Positions 58,018-64,000 of a stretch of 64,000 nt of DNA are shown here, in pieces (the stretch's first letter is position 1; each line of letters opens with the position of its first letter). The stretch lies in contig NC_067126.1 in NCBI RefSeq assembly GCF_021347895.1, forward strand, positions 29,710,482 through 29,774,481. The letters are read 5' to 3'. The translations under genes and the position numbers were made by a program. The notes beneath the pieces were generated by a model. That model had not been told where the DNA came from. It ran no database searches and worked only from the letters and a program-made list of their open reading frames with translations. The stretch is from Acanthochromis polyacanthus. Its lineage: Eukaryota > Chordata > Actinopteri > Pomacentridae.

Positions 58018-61000
58018 TTGTGTCTTTTCTGTTTCTCTGTCCCGTGGTATTGGCTGCTAAAGATGCAGACCTTTTTCTTAGGACAGGCAGCAGGTTTTGT
58101 ATAAAGTGCTGGGTGACAGTTTCAAAAAGCAACACTTGTTGCACACATATGCATGAAGTAACAGAGGTGGTTGTGTCAAGAGAGAGAGAAAAAAGGGGCT
58201 TAAGAGAGAATGTTTTCAAACCCTTCCTACTTTCCCATCTCCACGCACAGGGCCATTTCATGAAGCGGTCTTGCATGTCACACTGTCACTTCCAAGAAAT
58301 TTACAGCAATTGCTGGATCCAGCTGCCCCAGTTGCAATACTGGAAAGGTGTGGAGAGGAGGAGACACTGTTTCAGTTTAAAAAAAGCCCCTCTGTTGTTG
58401 TACAGTAGCCTTTAATATTTCTTGATGCCCTGTACTGTAGCCGTTAAACGCATATTGTTTTGGGTTGTGTTACAGGGTTCCTGGTTTAAAGCAGAAATGC
58501 TCCCATGTCAGACAGAGATGGAGAGGGTGCTTTTTCAAGCTACAGATAATCAAATCTGCAGGTAGTAGTTCTCATTTTAGCCGACAAAATCAGCAGTTGT
58601 GAGATAAAACGGACAGCCTTGATCTATTTGAAACCAGGAGATCCGCTCTTTCAGAAATTACTAAGAGAAGATGTTTTTCGCTGCAGACATTTCAGCCTTC
58701 TATTTCAGTGAGCCGAGTCCAGCTTCCTGGTGTCGTGCATGCTGGCTCACTGTCGTGGCTTAATGGGACGCTGGATAACTGAGCCATCGTTAGCCAAATT
58801 AGTTTCACCGCTGCTATTCCTGCTAGGACGAGTCAAAATGTCTGCTGTGGAAAAGGTCTACTCCAAGTGCTAATCATCGCACATATGTAACTGCACATAC
58901 ATGTGTGAGCTCAATGGAAATCACAGCTCTAAGAAAAGGCTGAGGCTTAGTGAAAGGTCAGAGTAATGCCTATTGCTTTATTGGATTGTTTGTTTACATC
59001 ATGCTGCACCTTAAGCATAGATAAAGGTGTGTTTTTACCCTTTGCAAATTCCTTTCAGGCAAGCTTCTGTTGTCTCTTTGTGTTTAAATACATATTAAAA
59101 CTCCAGCACATTGATATAATTGAGTTGTCAGCCAGTCAGTATGAGCCCACCTGTAGTGTATTAATGCAAACTTGTTGGATTGACAGTCAGACTGTGCGCT
59201 GTCACATACTTCGGGAATGTCAAGCATTTTTACACAGTGATCTCCTTGAAGTTGTCAGATTAGTTTAAAACCCATCTGGCCACCGAGTAAATCAACTTTT
59301 CAAGGCCCCGGTAGTGATTTCCAATTCGTCTTTATTGCTGCGGCTCCTGACTCATGAGCTCTGGGTGTGATTTGCTGAGGAGCAGGTTGGGTCAGGAGGC
59401 TCACTGCAGCTCAAGGTGCATCTGCTTGACCAAACAAACACGAGGGAGGTTTTGCTGTTTGTTGTTTAAAGATGCCTTGTGACGCTGAACATACATTGAA
59501 GCCGATGTGCTGGGGAGGGCCACTGTTTGTGTGAATGAAATGAAGAAATGATCTGTGCACGCTGATATGTTTTGTAAATTAAGTATTTATGAGTAATATG
59601 TGAATCTTACAGTCTTTAACATAAAGAATGATGGTGGTATTATTTATTTACAATCTCTGACGTAAATTTATGTGAATTTGCGACATTTTCCTTTCAAACT
59701 TTGTAGTCCATTACAGATCCCCGAAGATGAGTGCCTTCCTACGGCAGAGCAAAGTGAACAAAAGACAAAACTGACAGGGAGATGAGAGAAGTGCATTACA
59801 GACAGCAGAGGAGACCCAAATTGGTGTGTGGGATGAATAATACATTTGTCTCAATCCTTCCAATCCTGTAAGTTTGCAAAATGACAGTGATCAAAGTTGA
59901 GTCTGGAAGGGATGGCATTAAGGGGGAGATTAAAATGGTTGAGAGAGTGTAAAAGAGAACACCAGAGGGGGATAGAGGATATTTCTGTCTCTTGTCAGAT
60001 TCTGTCATGACTTGTTTTACATTTACACGTTCTCACTTTATCCCTCAGCTCCTTTCCCGGCAATACAAATAGGTTTGATAATTCGATGTGGAAACAGCTG
60101 CCACAGCCTAATGCAACTGCTATCGAGGCAGCACAGTGCTGCGCGTTCACACAGCTATCACCCCCGACGCTTCTGTTTTCCTGGGTGCATTGTTAGCAGA
60201 AGTTTGCAGTAAGTACAGTTAAGAGAAGGTGGAGAGAGAACAAGTGAAGCAAAAAAACAAAAATCTATCATCTGCCATCATTTCACATCCTCATACACGG
60301 ACACGCAAACACATCCCCCCCGTGGCTACCCCCCAACCCTGAAACACACAAGCACACACGCACACAAAGCCACAACAGATGCCTTGTCTCTGGTGTATTG
60401 TATTTGTAAGATAACGGGCTGGTGTAGGCGTCTGCAAAACAGCTCAGTTTGCACCTGAGTCAAAATCCATCTCTGCTTTAGTCGCCAACAGCGCAGGGAA
60501 AAAGGAGCTGAGTAGGACACATCACACCGAGCCCACTCTCTCAGTAGAATACTCAGCCTGTTTGCCTGATGCTTGCTTTATCTGCCCCCTTCCATTTCAT
60601 ATTTGCTTTGAGATCAGTAAGCAACTGTTGCCCTCCTTTGCCGAAAATTTTGCTTGAAGGGCACAGGAAGTTCAGGATCCATTTTTTGTTTATTTTTTTG
60701 GTCCAGCTATAGGAAGCCACTCATCCAGCTGGAAACATGGATCTCAGCAGGAAATGATTTGAAATTAATTAGTGCAGTAATTTGGCATAAAGAATGACTA
60801 ACGGTTTAGGTTAATTTGTTGCATGTGTAAATGAAAAAATGAATTGAATGTATGAAAATCTGTGAAACATCTAAATTCCAATCTGGTCAGACACCATCAT
60901 TCACATTGACGTGATATTACAGGATAAGCAAAACCTTATCCTAACAACTGGCCAAGAGGAATTCTTCTGCATTAACGGCTCCTGCCACCTTTTGTCCATC

Positions 61001-64000
61001 CATGTGGTAGATGTATGCTTGAGGAAAATGACTCTGCATACTCGAAGGGCACCAAATAATTGTGGTGCTTCAGGCACAGCCAGTAGGACTGAAATAAAAC
61101 AAGTGCTCTCTCACAATCCATGGCTGCTAAAAATAAGCCTGTTCAGACGAGGGTGGCGGATTCTCGGCTGCATCCTCTGCTCTGTGGCTGTGGAGGCAAC
61201 TGTTTGATAAATGTGGAGCTATGAGAAAGAGATTGTACGCAACTGTGTGCCTCTGTTCTTCTGCAAGCGTGACATAGCGTACATGAAGGCTTTTGATCTA
61301 GCACACAATACAGTACCTCATCCAAGTCGATAAAGAATCTTACATTCATAGAGGTAATTTGTGAGCAAAACTTGCGTCGCCTTAAAAAAAATCACATGCA
61401 ATGAAATCAAGTTACATACCCAAAAGCTGCTGCTGTGTACTACACTAGTATTTAAGATAAGTGTTCAAATACTTCTATCTGCAAATTAGCAATTAATGAC
61501 GCATTTTAAATACTTCATAATGAGGGTTTCCCCATGAAACACTTGTTACCTAGCAACTGCAACCAGAATGCATTGCATCTCCATGTTACCACGACCTTAC
61601 ATGTTGTAATTTAGATGCAGAATCATTGTGCATATCGTATGCTTTCTTTAGCAAGGAGGTTTTGGCAACCCATTTCTCTCTATACTTAGAGCAGAAGGAA
61701 TAAAACCCACAGTCGACTGAAGGGTTGTTTCACTTGGCTGAACAAAGTCTCTGCCCTGCTGTTGGTCATTCACTTCATCATTGTCTTTTCACTGCCTTTG
61801 CAGCGTCTGCTGTGGCAGTGGGATGAATATTTCAGGAGTCTACACAGTGTTCCATTTGTTACTTTGGTTGTAAACAGTGTTGGACTCTTCCCTCGGTAGT
61901 CAGGTGTTTACATGCTGCCAAAAAACTCCCTTCACTGTACACTTAGCTGTTTGCTAATATGCAATTCCAACAGAATTTTGGCATCTGTACAATTTTCTTT
62001 TACCTACTTTATACCTAGTTAGTACAATAGTGAATATATCAAAAGTTCTGTGCTGGTAATATGACTTGTTCCTTCAGAGTAAAAGGTAGGAATCCCAAAC
62101 AACAATGTAAAATCACTGTTGAAGAAGCTCTGCTGCTATTGTGTAAATTGTTGCAAAGAAACCAGCCATGTACAGAATAATAAAAGTCACATTTGAGTCT
62201 CCTCGGTGTATATTTCTTCAAAGCAGACACAGCAGAACATTAATAATCCACCCTGGATGTTCCATAATGAAGATGGCACTTAGTTATTATACTGAGCTGT
62301 TGAACAGCCAGGTGTTTAAAGGCTATAGAATTTATTAGATGTGGCTTTGCATGTAATTCATAATGCACTTCACTCGCATGCATTTTTGATGTTATAGAAA
62401 AATAGAGCAGGCTTACAGCCTCCACTTTCCTTCTCCACAGGAGCCAGAGCTCCCATTGGCGTTCAGCCTCAGGGAGCTGATTGGACTAAATGTTGCAGAA
62501 TGAGGCACTGTTTCCTTTCCCTCTTCGTCTTCCTTTGCGTCAGGGTCATGTGGCCACAAAAAGGGCTTAATTTTCTTCACTTGCTGTTATTTTGATGGAC
62601 TGATTAGATCAATAGAGGTGACAGATGCTGGGACAATAAAAGATATTGATGAGCTGAGGAAGTTAAGGTCACTTTTGGCACGAGTGACGTATAGTGGCTC
62701 TCAAAAGGAAACAGATGTGATTCGGTTTAACTTCGGTTAAATGGGCTAATGAGCGACTGAGTCAGATTGGGAATAGCAAATCCCCACAGATACACAAGAG
62801 AAGAAGAACATTTCATCTGTTTACATCTGTTTGACTGAGCAGCTTCTCTATTAAAAAGGAAAACTTTTCAGAGAAGTGTAGCTGTTTTACTACACAACTT
62901 AATACATTTGCTCAAACTTACATTTGACCCTTCCTTGCTTCTTGCGGATGTCATTATTAGAGATATACTGAAAGTAATAACACGCAGAAACGATCTTAAT
63001 TGGGGTAAAATGGGGAGTACAGTTCCTGGAGGCGATGGAGTCGAACGTGGGTGAGTGTGATAGCTTTCACAGCGCTGCATTTGAAAGCTACATTCAATTA
63101 TGGGCTACTTGTCAGACGGAATAAATCATTCAGCAACTGTAATGCATAATGCAGTCAAACAAAGCTTTACTGTAAAAAATATTCCCATGCAGCAGAACTA
63201 ATGACCATGGTGCTTTCGTGGAGTTGCCTTACCATCGAATGTCAAAGCTCATCATGACTGAAAAAGTAAGCTGCCAAGACCAAATAAGATTTTAACAATG
63301 AGCTATTAGAGGGAGCTGGCGCTGATGTTTCCCAGTGACATGAAATAAAGTGTTTACAGACAGAGATGAGCTTTTAAAAGCAAACTGTTGAAAGCACAGT
63401 GTCAGCCTATGATTTGTTTGTACCCAGTGGAGTGACAAAAACTAGAACCTTTACCAAACATGTGAGCTGATGTGGAAAAGAAAATCAATCTCAGCACATA
63501 ATGAGCTATGCATGCTTGACCAGACTAAATGTGTGAGTAAGTCATTTATCTAAGCATTGGTTGAAAATCTGGATTTTGGAAACACAAACTTCACTCAGCA
63601 AATAAATTCTATTGAGGTATAACAGTTTATTGTAATGGATTGTACCCTCGGTATGACCAGGAAATTCGCGGCAAAATTCCCTGTCACCTCTTATTAAACT
63701 GACAGGTGGGTCTGAGGGCAACTTTCCCCTCAAGGACAAGCATCCAGCATCTAAACCTGCAAGGCTAAGCCGCTGTAAAAGGAGAATGTCACACACAGCA
63801 ACAGCTTGTTTATTTAGGTAAACCAAAGATCATCACGTTGAGCGTAGCGCAAATGAAAGGGATTCAATCTGAAGTCGAGCTTGGAAGGTGCTGTGCTTTT
63901 CCTTGATTTTGTTTTCTTTTCAAATTTCCACCCTTTGGTATGTTTTCGCATTCATGTCTCTCAAAAAAATCTCTCAAAATGTGTCATTCCAAGTTTTGGA

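Larger units (their letters stand above)
55346..64000. other. Downstream intergenic DNA, no gene seen
   Basis: 8.6 kb without a supportable coding exon or RNA gene on either strand. A repeat fragment is at 55640-55790 and a perfect hairpin at 57981-58017. The rest is unassigned AT-rich sequence and could include distant regulatory elements of kcnj3. Confidence 0.6.

Overview
This window is teleost (ray-finned, probably percomorph) nuclear DNA. Its exons are split by GT-AG introns. The two recognisable genes are close to the mammalian GALNT13 and KCNJ3 proteins, and the intergenic and intronic DNA carries repeat types familiar from percomorph fish genomes. No prokaryotic, viral or CRISPR features were seen. 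The species cannot be fixed from the sequence alone.

Left part (1-18,050, + strand): the 3' half of galnt13, a Golgi polypeptide N-acetylgalactosaminyltransferase that starts mucin-type O-glycosylation. Six constitutive-looking exons (356-526, 1232-1349, 2960-3140, 4942-5081, 8168-8266, 8974-9108) encode the C-terminal part of the catalytic domain and the start of the ricin-type lectin domain. Three further exons then join in the same phase: a 30-nt candidate microexon (9421-9450) and two alternative last exons (12174-12359 and 17365-17505). The earlier exons lie upstream of the window.

Middle (18,050-30,300): about 12 kb of intergenic DNA with no supportable gene. It holds a three-level nest of transposable elements (20.76-23.06 kb), other repeat fragments and a perfect RFX X-box-like palindrome.

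Right part (30,300-about 55,340, + strand): kcnj3 (GIRK1/Kir3.1), the G-protein-gated inward rectifier subunit. It has a GC-rich leader with upstream ORFs, three coding exons (31189-31866, 32774-32990, 53465-54060; 496 residues) and a 20.5-kb second intron. That intron contains microsatellites, a hAT relic, a second copy of the TTAA-ended MITE found in the intergenic region, and one arm of a 244-bp inverted repeat. The other arm is in the kcnj3 3' UTR, so the pair brackets the last exon.

From 55.34 to 64.0 kb no gene is visible, only a repeat fragment and a short perfect hairpin. The galnt13-kcnj3 order and same-strand orientation match the mammalian arrangement. The two genes have no known biochemical link beyond neuronal expression. 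The observations most worth following are the galnt13 microexon, the alternative lectin-domain ends and the inverted repeat around the kcnj3 terminal exon.
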